Assembly: GCA_910584945.1 (NCBI GenBank)
Contig: CAJUDY010000005.1
Location: 79,834-143,833, forward strand
Direction of reading: 5' to 3'
DNA: 64,000 bases
From: an uncultured Lachnospiraceae bacterium
GTDB lineage: Bacteria; Bacillota; Clostridia; Lachnospirales; Lachnospiraceae
A model generated the notes under the pieces. The model had not been told where the DNA came from, searched no databases, and saw only the letters and a program-made list of their open reading frames with translations. Below, in pieces: positions 1 to 6,911 of this stretch; the first letter of the stretch is position 1, and each line of letters opens with the position of its first letter. The translations under genes and the position numbers were made by a program.

Positions 1-217
1 GCTTCATGATACGCCCGCATGGGCAAAGCTTAGCATGCGTCGTTTCCTGCATGGATGATGCCTGGGTCACAAGGTGCAGGTGCCCTGTGTCAGACAGCTG
101 CCGTTAGGCAGCGAGTGCTAAATTATCTTCAGCGTTTATATTTATGGTTGCACCTTGCGCGGTGCCTTCGGATGGCTGCCCCAATTTCAAAACCCCCGTC
201 GAAACCTTTACAAGCCC
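1..217 (-). ncRNA. ssrA: tmRNA (partial, 3' part runs off the left edge)
   Basis: This is the 5' part of transfer-messenger RNA, which with SmpB rescues stalled ribosomes. Read on the minus strand from about 217 it shows the conserved 5' arm (GGTTTCGACGGGGG at about 207-194), then the tag reading frame at 136-104, which encodes NAEDNLALAA followed by TAA. An extra alanine from the charged tRNA-like end would precede it. The LALAA ending is a normal degradation tag. A stem (CTGCC/GGCAG) follows the stop codon, and pseudoknot-like pairs continue to the edge. About 150 nt including the 3' acceptor end lie outside the window. The exact 5' end is estimated by homology to the start of the acceptor stem. 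Sitting directly downstream of smpB is the usual arrangement in Firmicutes. Confidence 0.93.
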
Positions 218-262
218 GAAAACATGTAAAAGCAAACGCTGGATGAAATGTGTCATACTGTT

Positions 263-291
263 ATCTTATACGCAGTACTGCAAAATGTCAA
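263..291 (-). promoter_or_regulatory. Sigma-A promoter of ssrA
   Basis: On the minus strand there is a perfect -35 TTGACA (291-286), a 17-bp spacer and a -10 TAAGAT (268-263). The expected start, near 256, leaves a leader of about 40 nt before the mature tmRNA end, which fits 5' processing. It lies between smpB and ssrA, so tmRNA can be made independently of the upstream genes. Confidence 0.8.
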
Positions 292-310
292 GGGGGGATT
301 TTCACGCCGG

Positions 311-778
311 TCAATACAGATTCCGCACTTTAAAGTCCTTCTCCGCCTCTCTGCGCATATCCTTTTTGGCAATGTCCGCCCGCTTGTCGTAGAGCTTCTT
401 GCCCCGGGCGAGGCCCACCTCCACTTTGACCAGACTTCCCTTAAAGTATACCTTCAGGGGCACCAGCGTATAGCCCTTCTCCGCGATCTTGCCGATGATC
501 TTATTGATCTCCGCCCGGTGCATCAGGAGTTTTTTCACCCGCAGAGGGTCCCGGTTGAAGAGATTTCCCTTTTCGTAGGGGCTGATATGCATGCCGTACA
601 CAAAGACTTCCCCTTTTTCGATGCGGATAAACGCCTCTTTGACACTGCATTTTCCCATGCGCAGAGATTTTACCTCGGTTCCGTGAAGCGAGATCCCCGC
701 CTCATAAGTGTCCTCGATAAAATAATCGTGGTATGCTTTTTTATTGTTGGCGATCAGTTTGACGCTGTCTTTTCCCAT
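311..778 (-). CDS. smpB: SsrA-binding protein SmpB
   Basis: SmpB is a 155-aa RNA-binding protein that delivers alanyl-tmRNA to stalled ribosomes. The sequence has the family's hallmarks: an N-terminal MGKDSVKLIANNKKA-type start, the GTEVKSLRMGK strand, the SPYEKGN loop, and the RVKKLLMHRAEI and YTLVPLKVYF core. The C-terminal tail is basic and ends DFKVRNLY. The ATG at 778 is preferred over an in-frame start 42 nt upstream because it gives the normal N-terminus and an AGGAGG lies 12 nt before it, inside the end of rnr. The stop of rnr lies 8 nt upstream, so the two genes are probably co-translated. Its RNA partner ssrA follows directly downstream. Confidence 0.96.
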   Translation of the reverse strand: MGKDSVKLIANNKKAYHDYFIEDTYEAGISLHGTEVKSLRMGKCSVKEAFIRIEKGEVFVYGMHISPYEKGNLFNRDPLRVKKLLMHRAEINKIIGKIAEKGYTLVPLKVYFKGSLVKVEVGLARGKKLYDKRADIAKKDMRREAEKDFKVRNLY

Positions 779-785
779 ATGGTTT

Positions 786-2723
786 TCAACCCTCCTGTGA
801 TTCTGCCATCTCAAAATCAATGGTGCGGGCCAGCCGGTCCGCGGCCGCCACCCGAATTCTCACGGTCTGTCCCAGCCTCCAGGTCTTCCCGGTGTGAACC
901 CCGACCATCTCGTACGTACTTTCATTATACTCAAAATAATCGTCTTGTAAAGAGGAGGCCCGCACCAGACCCTCCACCGTATTGGGAAGCTCCACATAAA
1001 GTCCGAAAGGCGTCACGCCGGAGATCACGCCCTCATACTCTTCTCCGATACGCTCTGCCATATACTCCGCCTTTTTCAGACGGATGGTCTCCCGCTCCGC
1101 CTCCGCCGCCCTTCGTTCCAGTTCGCCAGACTGCTTCGCCACTTCCGGCAGAATGTCCTGATAGTGCAGAAGTTTTTCTTCTCCCAGTCTTCCCCGCAGC
1201 GCGTCCTTGATGATTCTGTGGATCTGCAGATCCGGATAACGGCGGATGGGCGAGGTAAAATGACAATAATATTGGGCCGCAAGCCCGAAGTGTCCGGTAC
1301 AGTCCACCGTATATCTCGCCTGCTTCATGGAGCGCAGGGTCAGGCGGCTGATCAGCGTCTCCTCCGGCGTTCCCATAAGCCGGTCCAGAAGCTTCTGCAG
1401 CTCCATGGGATGAACTTCCGCACCCTTCCCACGGATCGTGTAGCCAAAGTTATGAATAAAAGTGGAAAGCTTCCGCATCCGGTCCGGGTCCGGATGATCG
1501 TGAGTCCGGTATACAAAGGGCAGCTCCTGCCAGAAGAAATCCTCCGCCACCGTCTCGTTGGCGATCAGCATAAAGTCTTCTATCATGCGGGTGGCCCCGT
1601 TCCGGTCATAAGGCCGGATTTCGACGGGATGTCCCTTTTCATCAAGGAGCACCTTCGTCTCCGGAAAATCAAAGTCTATGGACCCCCGTCCCCTTCTCTT
1701 TTTCCGCAGGAGCAGGGCCAGCTTCTGCATATGGAAGAACATGGGCACGAAGGACTCATAAACCCTCTGCTCCTCCTCGTCCCCGTCCAGAATCTTCTGC
1801 ACGCTGGTATACGTCATCCGCCGGTCCACACGGATCACCGTCTCCGCGATCACGTGGTCGATCACGTTTCCTTTTGGGTCGATGGTCATGATACAGCTTA
1901 AGGCCAGCCGGTCCTCCCCAGCGTTCAGAGAGCAGATGCCGTTGGAGAGACGCCTTGGCAGCATGGGAATCACCCGGTCCACCAGATAGACGCTGGTTCC
2001 CCGCTTCAGGGCTTCCCGGTCCAGGGCGCTACGCTCCTGCACATAGTTGGCCACATCCGCGATATGGACCCCCAGGACATAATTTTCCCCTTCCAGCCTA
2101 AGGGACACGGCGTCGTCCAAATCCTTGGCGTCCTCCCCGTCGATGGTCACCATGGGCGTCTCCCGAAGGTCCATGCGGCCATTTCGGTCCCCTTCGCTGA
2201 TCGCCTCCGGGACCCGCTCCGCCTGATTCATCACCTTCTCCGAAAACTCCACCGGCAGATCATAGCCTTTGACAATGGACAGCACATCGGTCCCGGGATC
2301 GCTTATATGCCCCAGGATCTCCAGGATCTCTCCTTCCGGGCTTTTCTCCCTCGTGCCGTAGTCCTTAAGAGCCACCACCACCTTATGCCCGTCCATGGCC
2401 CCCTTAGAGGCCTCTTTGGGAATGAAGATATCTCGGGTATACCGGCCGTTGTCCGGGATCACAAAGCCAAAATTCTTACTTTTCTGATAGAGTCCGACAA
2501 GCTTCGTGGTTCCCCGGGCCACAATACTTTCTACCACGCCCTCCCGGCGCTTTCCCTCCTGTCCGGGCTTTAGAAGGACCCGGACCGTGTCCTGGTGCAT
2601 GGCGCCGCGGACGTCCTCCTCCCCGATAAAAATATCTTCCTCCATCCCCTCCACAGCCACAAAGCCAAATCCTTTGGCATGAGCCGTAAAAACACCAATC
2701 AGATACTGATTTTCCTTTGCCAT
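786..2723 (-). CDS. rnr: Ribonuclease R (RNB-family 3'-5' exoribonuclease)
   Basis: RNase R degrades structured RNA, including mRNA released during tmRNA action. The 645-aa protein starts with a cold-shock-type RNA-binding domain (residues about 1-65, GFGFVAVEG and EDIFIGEEDV), a second CSD, the RNB catalytic domain with the metal-binding DGEDAKDLDDAV motif near residue 205, and a C-terminal S1 domain (EGVISGVTPFGLYVEL). It lacks the N-terminal winged-helix extension of many RNase R proteins, so it is shorter than the usual 700-800 aa. The ATG at 2723 has GGGGTGA upstream. An in-frame GTG 30 nt earlier falls inside a terminator hairpin and is less likely. It sits in the classical secG-rnr-smpB-ssrA cluster. 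Confidence 0.95.
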   Translation of the reverse strand: MAKENQYLIGVFTAHAKGFGFVAVEGMEEDIFIGEEDVRGAMHQDTVRVLLKPGQEGKRREGVVESIVARGTTKLVGLYQKSKNFGFVIPDNGRYTRDIFIPKEASKGAMDGHKVVVALKDYGTREKSPEGEILEILGHISDPGTDVLSIVKGYDLPVEFSEKVMNQAERVPEAISEGDRNGRMDLRETPMVTIDGEDAKDLDDAVSLRLEGENYVLGVHIADVANYVQERSALDREALKRGTSVYLVDRVIPMLPRRLSNGICSLNAGEDRLALSCIMTIDPKGNVIDHVIAETVIRVDRRMTYTSVQKILDGDEEEQRVYESFVPMFFHMQKLALLLRKKRRGRGSIDFDFPETKVLLDEKGHPVEIRPYDRNGATRMIEDFMLIANETVAEDFFWQELPFVYRTHDHPDPDRMRKLSTFIHNFGYTIRGKGAEVHPMELQKLLDRLMGTPEETLISRLTLRSMKQARYTVDCTGHFGLAAQYYCHFTSPIRRYPDLQIHRIIKDALRGRLGEEKLLHYQDILPEVAKQSGELERRAAEAERETIRLKKAEYMAERIGEEYEGVISGVTPFGLYVELPNTVEGLVRASSLQDDYFEYNESTYEMVGVHTGKTWRLGQTVRIRVAAADRLARTIDFEMAESQEG

Positions 2724-2742
2724 CCGTTCACCCCTGTTCATT

Positions 2743-2775
2743 AAAAAAGGCACCCTTTTTCATTCAAAGAGTGCC
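2743..2775 (-). terminator. Rho-independent terminator between secG and rnr
   Basis: Read on the minus strand, a stem of about 10 bp (GGCACTCTTT pairing with AAAGGGTGCC, 2775-2749) is followed by six T residues (2748-2743). It lies between the secG stop and the rnr start, so rnr is expressed by read-through or from a promoter I cannot see. Confidence 0.8.
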
Positions 2776-2789
2776 AAATTTCCGTCTGC

Positions 2790-3026
2790 TTAAAAATTCA
2801 GATTTAAAACGATCGCAAGTATAAAGAACATCGCTGCCAGAGCGACCGTTCCCTTTACCAGATTTCCTTCCATGGAACGTCCTTTATTCTTGCCCCAATA
2901 AGTCTCTGCCGCGCCTGCAATCGCGCCAAGTCCCGCGGATCTTCCCTCTTGAAGTAATACTAATATAACCGATACCACACATACCAATACAAAGATTACG
3001 GTAAGGATTGTCCTTAATATCGCCAT
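2790..3026 (-). CDS. secG: Preprotein translocase subunit SecG
   Basis: SecG is a small membrane subunit of the SecYEG protein-export channel. The 78-aa product has two hydrophobic segments (residues about 4-24 and 53-75) separated by the conserved polar loop with LLQEGRSAGLGAI and the WGKNKGRS stretch. The ATG at 3026 has a strong AGGAGGTG just upstream; an upstream in-frame codon would place this site inside the gene. A good promoter lies 31-59 bp upstream. Confidence 0.95.
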   Translation of the reverse strand: MAILRTILTVIFVLVCVVSVILVLLQEGRSAGLGAIAGAAETYWGKNKGRSMEGNLVKGTVALAAMFFILAIVLNLNF

Positions 3027-3056
3027 TTCCACACCTCCTCGTGTCAAACAAGCTAT

Positions 3057-3085
3057 ATTTTAGCATAAATTCCAGAAGGTTTCAA
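3057..3085 (-). promoter_or_regulatory. Sigma-A promoter of secG
   Basis: Minus strand: -35 TTGAAA (3085-3080), 17-bp spacer, -10 TAAAAT (3062-3057). It lies just after the stop codon of the transport ATPase gene and 30 bp before the secG start. Confidence 0.75.
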
Positions 3086-3093
3086 CCAAATTT

Positions 3094-3831
3094 TCACAAA
3101 ACTTTTCCAAGGAAACTTTTCAGCCTCTCATTTTTCGGGTTCCCGAAAAATTCCTCCGGATTATTCTGCTCCATCAAAATTCCTTCTTCCAGGAAGACCA
3201 CCCGGTCCGCCACTTCTCTGGCAAAACCCATCTCGTGGGTTACCACCGCCATCGTCATGCGTTCCTTCGCCAGATCCCTCATGACCTGCAGAACCTCTCC
3301 TACCATCTCCGGGTCCAGAGCGGAGGTCGGCTCGTCAAAGAGCATCACCTCCGGCTGCATACACAAGGCGCGGACGATGGCGATCCTCTGCTTCTGCCCT
3401 CCGGACAGCTGACTTGGGTAGGCGTGGGCCCGGTCCCCAAGCCCCACCCGCTCCAGGAGGGTCATGGCGTACTTTTCCGCCTCTTCTGGTGATTTTTTCA
3501 GAAGCTTCACAGGGCCGATGGTCATATTTTTCAGAATATCCATATGAGGGAACAGGTTAAAGTGCTGGAACACCATCCCCATCTTCTGCCGGTGAAGGTC
3601 AATATCTACTCTTCTCCCGGTGATGTCCACATCCTTGAAAAAGATATGTCCCCCTGTGGGAACCTCCAATAGATTCAGGCAGCGGAGGAAGGTGCTCTTT
3701 CCCGAGCCGGAGGGCCCGATAATGACCACCACTTCTCCTTTTCGGATCTCCAGATCGATCCCCCTTAACACCTCTTTGCCGGAAAAGCTCTTGCGCACGC
3801 CTTCCGCGCGGATCAATACTTTATCGCTCAC
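3094..3831 (-). CDS. Polar amino-acid ABC transporter, ATP-binding protein (GlnQ/HisP type)
   Basis: This 245-aa ATPase powers uptake of a polar amino acid. It contains the Walker A loop GPSGSGKS (residues about 37-44), a Q-loop (MVFQHFNLFPHM), the ABC signature LSGGQKQR, Walker B VMLFDEPTSALDPE and the switch histidine in VVTHEMGFA. The start is a GTG at 3831 preceded by GGAGG, and it overlaps the end of the permease gene, so the two are translationally coupled. It is the last gene of a binding protein-permease-ATPase operon. The family handles glutamine, glutamate, histidine, arginine or cystine. The substrate cannot be chosen from the sequence alone. Confidence 0.93.
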   Translation of the reverse strand: MSDKVLIRAEGVRKSFSGKEVLRGIDLEIRKGEVVVIIGPSGSGKSTFLRCLNLLEVPTGGHIFFKDVDITGRRVDIDLHRQKMGMVFQHFNLFPHMDILKNMTIGPVKLLKKSPEEAEKYAMTLLERVGLGDRAHAYPSQLSGGQKQRIAIVRALCMQPEVMLFDEPTSALDPEMVGEVLQVMRDLAKERMTMAVVTHEMGFAREVADRVVFLEEGILMEQNNPEEFFGNPKNERLKSFLGKVL

Positions 3832-4510
3832 TCTGATTCAGCCTCCTCTCCAGCAGGGATACCAGCTTGGTAAAGCCAAGAACCAGAGCCAGATAGACGC
3901 AGGCCACGCCGATCAGCGGCATGAACGCGTCGTAGGTCCGGCTTCGGATAATGTCGCCGCCCTTGGTCAGATCCTGCAGGGCGATATATCCGGAGATGGA
4001 AGTCTCCTTCAGGAGCACGATAAACTCATTGCCCAGGGCCGGAAGAACATTCTTAAAAGCCTGGGGCAGAATAATATACCACATGGTCTGAGTATAACTG
4101 AATCCGATGCTTCTGCCCGCCTCCATCTGCCCGATGTCGATGGACATGATGCCCGCCCGGCAGATCTCCGCCACATAGGCGCCGGAATTCACGCCGAAGG
4201 CCAGCACCGCCACCAGCACCTTGCTGACATTCACGGAACCGAAGATCACGAAGTATGTAATCAAAAGCTGAACCACCGCCGGCGTTCCCCGGATCACCGT
4301 CAGATACACCTGGCAAAGGGCGTTTAAGATCTTCAGCTTCCCCGTGCGGTCGTGAGTGGCACGGATAATCGCCACGATAAATCCCAGAAGAATACCGATC
4401 AGCGTGGCAAACAGCGTCACCTCCAGGGTGACCATCAGACCGTCCCACAGATAGGTCCAGCGGTCGTCCTGAATAAAATTCTGATAAAAGCGCTCCTGAA
4501 TACTTCCCAT
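3821..4510 (-). CDS. Polar amino-acid ABC transporter, permease (HisM/GlnP type)
   Basis: This 229-aa inner-membrane permease is of the HEQRo type. It has about five membrane segments, the first at residues about 20-45 (LMVTLEVTLFATLIGILLG). The EAA loop that docks with the ATPase includes EAGRSIGFSYTQTMWYIILP. The ATG at 4510 has AAGGAAG upstream and follows the binding-protein stop codon closely; an in-frame codon 36 nt upstream lies inside the neighbouring gene. It probably forms a homodimer, since no second permease is present. Confidence 0.93.
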   Translation of the reverse strand: MGSIQERFYQNFIQDDRWTYLWDGLMVTLEVTLFATLIGILLGFIVAIIRATHDRTGKLKILNALCQVYLTVIRGTPAVVQLLITYFVIFGSVNVSKVLVAVLAFGVNSGAYVAEICRAGIMSIDIGQMEAGRSIGFSYTQTMWYIILPQAFKNVLPALGNEFIVLLKETSISGYIALQDLTKGGDIIRSRTYDAFMPLIGVACVYLALVLGFTKLVSLLERRLNQSER

Positions 4511-4520
4511 AACTGCTTCC

Positions 4521-5279
4521 TTACTCTGCCGTAATATATTTGTCAATGATGCCCTGCACGGTGCCGTCCGCGATGATGGCGTCCAGCGCCTTGTTCACAT
4601 CGTCCAGCAGCTCCTCGTTGCCCTTGGCAATCGCGATGGCATACTCTTCGGTGACAAACTCCTCGTCGAGAATCTTAAGCCCCTCCGCCTTGGAGACGAA
4701 CTGCTTCGCCGGCTCATTGTCGATGATTACCGCATCGATGATGCCGTTGGACAGCGCCTGTACGGCGTCCATACCCTTGTTGTACTGCTCAATAGTCGCG
4801 TCTTCGATGCCGTCGGAAGCGTAGATGTCGCCGGTGGTCCCCAGCTGCACGCCGATCTTCTTGCCCGCCAGGTCATCCGCCCCTGTGATTTCACTGCCCT
4901 CCTGGACGATGATCACCTGGGTGGCCGTCGTATAAGAATCCGTGAAATCCACGTTCTTCAGACGGTCTTCCGTCACGGTCATGCCCGCCGCTCCGATATG
5001 CGCCTTGCCGGAGTTTACCGCCGCGATGATCGAGTCAAACTCCATATCCTCCACCTGCAGCGTCATACCCAGCTTCTCCGCAATCGCCTGCGCGATCTCC
5101 ACGTCGATGCCGACGATGTCGTCTCCCTCATGATACTCATAAGGCTCAAAGTACGCGTTGGTCGCCATGATCAGGGTCCCGCCCTTCTCCGGGTTATTGA
5201 ACTTCTTGCTGCCGCCGCAGCCTGCCGCTGCCAGGGCGACGCATGCACATAACATCAGGCTAATCATTCTCTTTTTCAT
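4521..5279 (-). CDS. Amino-acid ABC transporter, substrate-binding lipoprotein
   Basis: This 252-aa extracellular solute-binding protein (family 3) captures the amino acid for the adjacent permease and ATPase. It starts with a lipoprotein signal peptide, MKKRMISLMLCACVALAAAG, with the lipid-modified Cys at about 21. The SBP_bac_3 fold follows, with typical pieces such as GTLIMATNAYFEPYEY, VGIDVEIAQAIAEKLG, the FTDSYTTATQVI hinge and GVQLGTTGD. It is the first gene of the operon. A promoter at 5353-5380 and a repeat element in the leader lie upstream. Confidence 0.94.
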   Translation of the reverse strand: MKKRMISLMLCACVALAAAGCGGSKKFNNPEKGGTLIMATNAYFEPYEYHEGDDIVGIDVEIAQAIAEKLGMTLQVEDMEFDSIIAAVNSGKAHIGAAGMTVTEDRLKNVDFTDSYTTATQVIIVQEGSEITGADDLAGKKIGVQLGTTGDIYASDGIEDATIEQYNKGMDAVQALSNGIIDAVIIDNEPAKQFVSKAEGLKILDEEFVTEEYAIAIAKGNEELLDDVNKALDAIIADGTVQGIIDKYITAE

Positions 5280-5302
5280 AAAAACTCATCCTCTCTGATT
5301 TA

Positions 5303-5351
5303 AGTCCCGCAACTCCCCTTCCAGGTCCCGGAATGGGCCGTCGCTGTTTTT
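5303..5351 (-). repeat. Dispersed leader repeat, copy 1
   Basis: One of five copies of a short element (others near 49543, 59502, 60338 and 62013). Minus-strand order is AACAGC...GGAAGGGGAG...GCGG. In this copy the flanking stem is GCGAC (5344-5340) pairing with GTTGC (5313-5309), whereas copies at 60338 and 49543 have GCATC with GATGC, so both sides changed together. It occupies the 5' leader of the amino-acid transport operon, right after its promoter. Confidence 0.6.
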
Positions 5352-5352
5352 C

Positions 5353-5380
5353 ATTATAAAGCAATCTCCTATGATTGCAA
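5353..5380 (-). promoter_or_regulatory. Sigma-A promoter of the amino-acid ABC operon, with palindrome
   Basis: Minus strand: -35 TTGCAA (5380-5375), 16-bp spacer, -10 TATAAT (5358-5353). The spacer and -35 contain an inverted repeat, GCAATC-6-GATTGC (5361-5378), which could be an operator. Confidence 0.7.
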
Positions 5381-5455
5381 GCTTTTTCTGTCTTTTCTGC
5401 ATATTTTTCCATAAATTTATGTATAAACTTGCAGTCCCAGACCCCGTTTTGGGAC

Positions 5456-5502
5456 AAAAAGCCGCCGCGGCAGGAACGGCTTGCCATCCCCGCCGCGGCG
5501 GT
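5456..5502 (-). terminator. Terminator of the ferredoxin gene
   Basis: Read on the minus strand, a GC-rich stem CCGCCGCGGC pairs with GCCGCGGCGG (about 5501-5461) and is followed by TTTTT (5460-5456). It lies 12 bp after the stop of the ferredoxin gene. Confidence 0.8.
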
Positions 5503-5513
5503 TCTTCCTGTTC

Positions 5514-5900
5514 TTATTTCTCCACAACTTCCAGTACGTCCATGGGACAGGCCTTCGCACAGATCCCGCAGGCGATACATTTGCTGCTCACCGGCGAATC
5601 CTCCGCCTTCACCAGTACATGGAACGGACAAACCTCCGCACACTTCCCGCAGCCGGTACAAAGCTTCTTGTTGATCATGTAAACGCCCTTCGCATTCTGC
5701 GTGATCGCTCCCGCCTCGCAGGCCTTCGCGCACTTGCCGCACTGCACGCAGACCGCCGGCTTCACATTACCGTCCTTCTCCACCAGCTGAATACAAGCCT
5801 TCCCCGGGTCCATCACCTTATAAAAAGCCTCCGAACATGCCTGCACACAAGCCATACATGCCATACACTTACTGTCTTTCTTCACGGTCAGTTTCTTCAT
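5514..5900 (-). CDS. Ferredoxin-type protein with four 4Fe-4S motifs
   Basis: The 128-aa protein is probably an electron carrier or an electron-transfer subunit. It contains four CxxCxxCxxxC motifs: CMACMACVQAC (residues about 12-22), CVQCGKCAKAC, CTGCGKCAEVCP and CIACGICAKACP. This is enough for up to four [4Fe-4S] clusters, as in HycB/DmsB-like subunits. There is no signal peptide or membrane segment, so it should be cytoplasmic. The ATG at 5900 has AAGGAGAG upstream; the longer in-frame reading would begin inside the promoter. It has its own promoter and terminator and no redox partner next to it, so its partner enzyme is unknown. Confidence 0.88.
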   Translation of the reverse strand: MKKLTVKKDSKCMACMACVQACSEAFYKVMDPGKACIQLVEKDGNVKPAVCVQCGKCAKACEAGAITQNAKGVYMINKKLCTGCGKCAEVCPFHVLVKAEDSPVSSKCIACGICAKACPMDVLEVVEK

Positions 5901-5948
5901 CTTATCTCTCCTTTGTCCTTTTTGATAAATTTTTACCAATATATCCCC

Positions 5949-5977
5949 ATTATACGGGATTTCTTCGTCAAATTCAA
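5949..5977 (-). promoter_or_regulatory. Sigma-A promoter of the ferredoxin gene
   Basis: Minus strand: -35 TTGAAT (5977-5972), 17-bp spacer, perfect -10 TATAAT (5954-5949). The leader to the ATG at 5900 is about 40 nt. Confidence 0.75.
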
Positions 5978-6073
5978 CCGCCAACCGACAAATATTTCAC
6001 CCAAATATTCCCTCAAATCTCGTATTCCAAAATCTTACAGTTCCTTACGAACTGTAACCGCCTGCCGCCCTCA

Positions 6074-6255
6074 GCCGCCGGAAAGCCCCCTGTGCGACGG
6101 GCAGGCTTTTCAAGGGCGCTTTTAGAGGAGATGAAATCCAGCGCTTACGAAGACCCGGCGCGAGACCCTTGTCGAGCGTCGCTGGTCGAAGTTAGCGATT
6201 AGTTCATCTCCTCGTTGCCCGCGCCCGCCCGGCACACAGGGGGCTTTCCGGCGGC
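6074..6255. repeat. 182-bp nested inverted repeat (MITE- or REP-like element)
   Basis: This non-coding element sits between the ferredoxin and phosphodiesterase genes. Its ends are perfect 21-bp inverted repeats (6074-6094 and 6235-6255, beginning GCCGCCGGAAAGCCCC). Inside them are a second perfect 11-bp pair, GAGGAGATGAA (6125-6135) with TTCATCTCCTC (6203-6213), and a third pair, CCAGCG (6138-6143) with CGCTGG (6180-6185). The whole can fold as one long cruciform or RNA hairpin. I see no protein-coding content. The right end runs into a 30-bp tandem repeat. Confidence 0.75.
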
Positions 6256-6357
6256 GTCCGGGTACCCACCAAAGCCTTCCGCGGCATCCGGATACCCACC
6301 AAAGCCTTCCGCGGCGTCCGGGTACCCACCAAAGCCTTCCGCGGCGTCCAGGTACCC
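6251..6357. repeat. 30-bp tandem repeat, three full copies plus a partial fourth
   Basis: Units at 6251-6280, 6281-6310 and 6311-6340 (each GCGGCRTCCGGRTACCCACC followed by AAAGCCTTCC) abut without spacers, and a partial unit runs to about 6357. The copies differ at two or three positions. The array begins inside the right arm of the 182-bp inverted repeat and ends just after the stop codon of the yfcE-like gene. As 30 is a multiple of three, several frames stay open, but I see no start signal for a gene. Confidence 0.85.
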
Positions 6358-6368
6358 GGATATCCGAA

Positions 6369-6911
6369 TTACAGCTCGTAGCGCATATACTCCTCTCCGT
6401 TCAAATCCTTCCAGCAAAACTCCCCGTCCTCATAAATCATATACCCATGCTTACTCCCCTCCTTCGGAATCGACACCGACCCCGGATTCAGATACACATA
6501 CGTCTCATGCACCCGGCAGGCCGGCACATGCGTATGCCCGTGCAGCAGCACATCCCCCTTCTTCAACATCGGCAGATGCCCCTCATGGTACACATGCCCG
6601 TGGGTCAGAAAAATCATGCGCCCCCTCTCATAGAAAAACCCATAATCCGCCAGAATCGGAAATTCCAGAACCATCTGATCCACCTCCGTGTCACAGTTGC
6701 CCCGGACGCACAAAATCTCCTCCTTCCGCTCATTCAGCATCCCAAGCACCTCCTTGGGCGCATACTCCTTCGGAAGGTCGTTGCGGGGACCGTGATACAA
6801 AAGATCCCCCAGAAGGATCAGCTTATCCCCCTGCTCCCGCTCATAAGCCTCCATCAATTTTCTGCAATAATATGCAGATCCATGAATATCACTTGCGATC
6901 ACCAGCTTCAT
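6369..6911 (-). CDS. YfcE-family metallophosphoesterase
   Basis: This 180-aa calcineurin-like phosphodiesterase has all the metal-binding motifs: DIHG (residues 8-11), GDLLYHGPRN (about 35-44), GNCD (about 71-74), THGH (about 103-106) and GHTHVP (about 124-129). YfcE-type enzymes hydrolyse phosphodiesters in vitro with a dinuclear metal centre; the cellular substrate is unknown. It overlaps the end of the upstream MoxR-type ATPase gene by 23 nt, so it is the third gene of a VWA-AAA-phosphodiesterase operon. The 30-bp repeats begin just beyond its stop codon. Confidence 0.92.
   Translation of the reverse strand: MKLVIASDIHGSAYYCRKLMEAYEREQGDKLILLGDLLYHGPRNDLPKEYAPKEVLGMLNERKEEILCVRGNCDTEVDQMVLEFPILADYGFFYERGRMIFLTHGHVYHEGHLPMLKKGDVLLHGHTHVPACRVHETYVYLNPGSVSIPKEGSKHGYMIYEDGEFCWKDLNGEEYMRYEL

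Noticed and set aside
144..392. Open reading frames on the plus strand over the tmRNA and smpB
   Set aside because: They overlap a clear tmRNA and a clear smpB gene on the other strand and have no ribosome binding site.
248..1210. 320-codon plus-strand frame
   Set aside because: It is the antisense shadow of smpB and rnr; the residue pattern is low-complexity and unlike any family I know.
5260..5742. 160-codon minus-strand frame over the ferredoxin 3' end and leader
   Set aside because: It is out of frame with the four-cluster ferredoxin and crosses a terminator and a promoter.
6251..6357. Possible CRISPR array
   Set aside because: The 30-bp units abut without unique spacers and no cas genes are present; it is a simple tandem repeat.
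6199..6417. Small minus-strand frame encoding a ten-residue repeat (AEGFGGYPDA)
   Set aside because: It overlaps the end of the yfcE-like gene out of frame, has no start signal, and is explained by the 30-bp repeat being a multiple of three.
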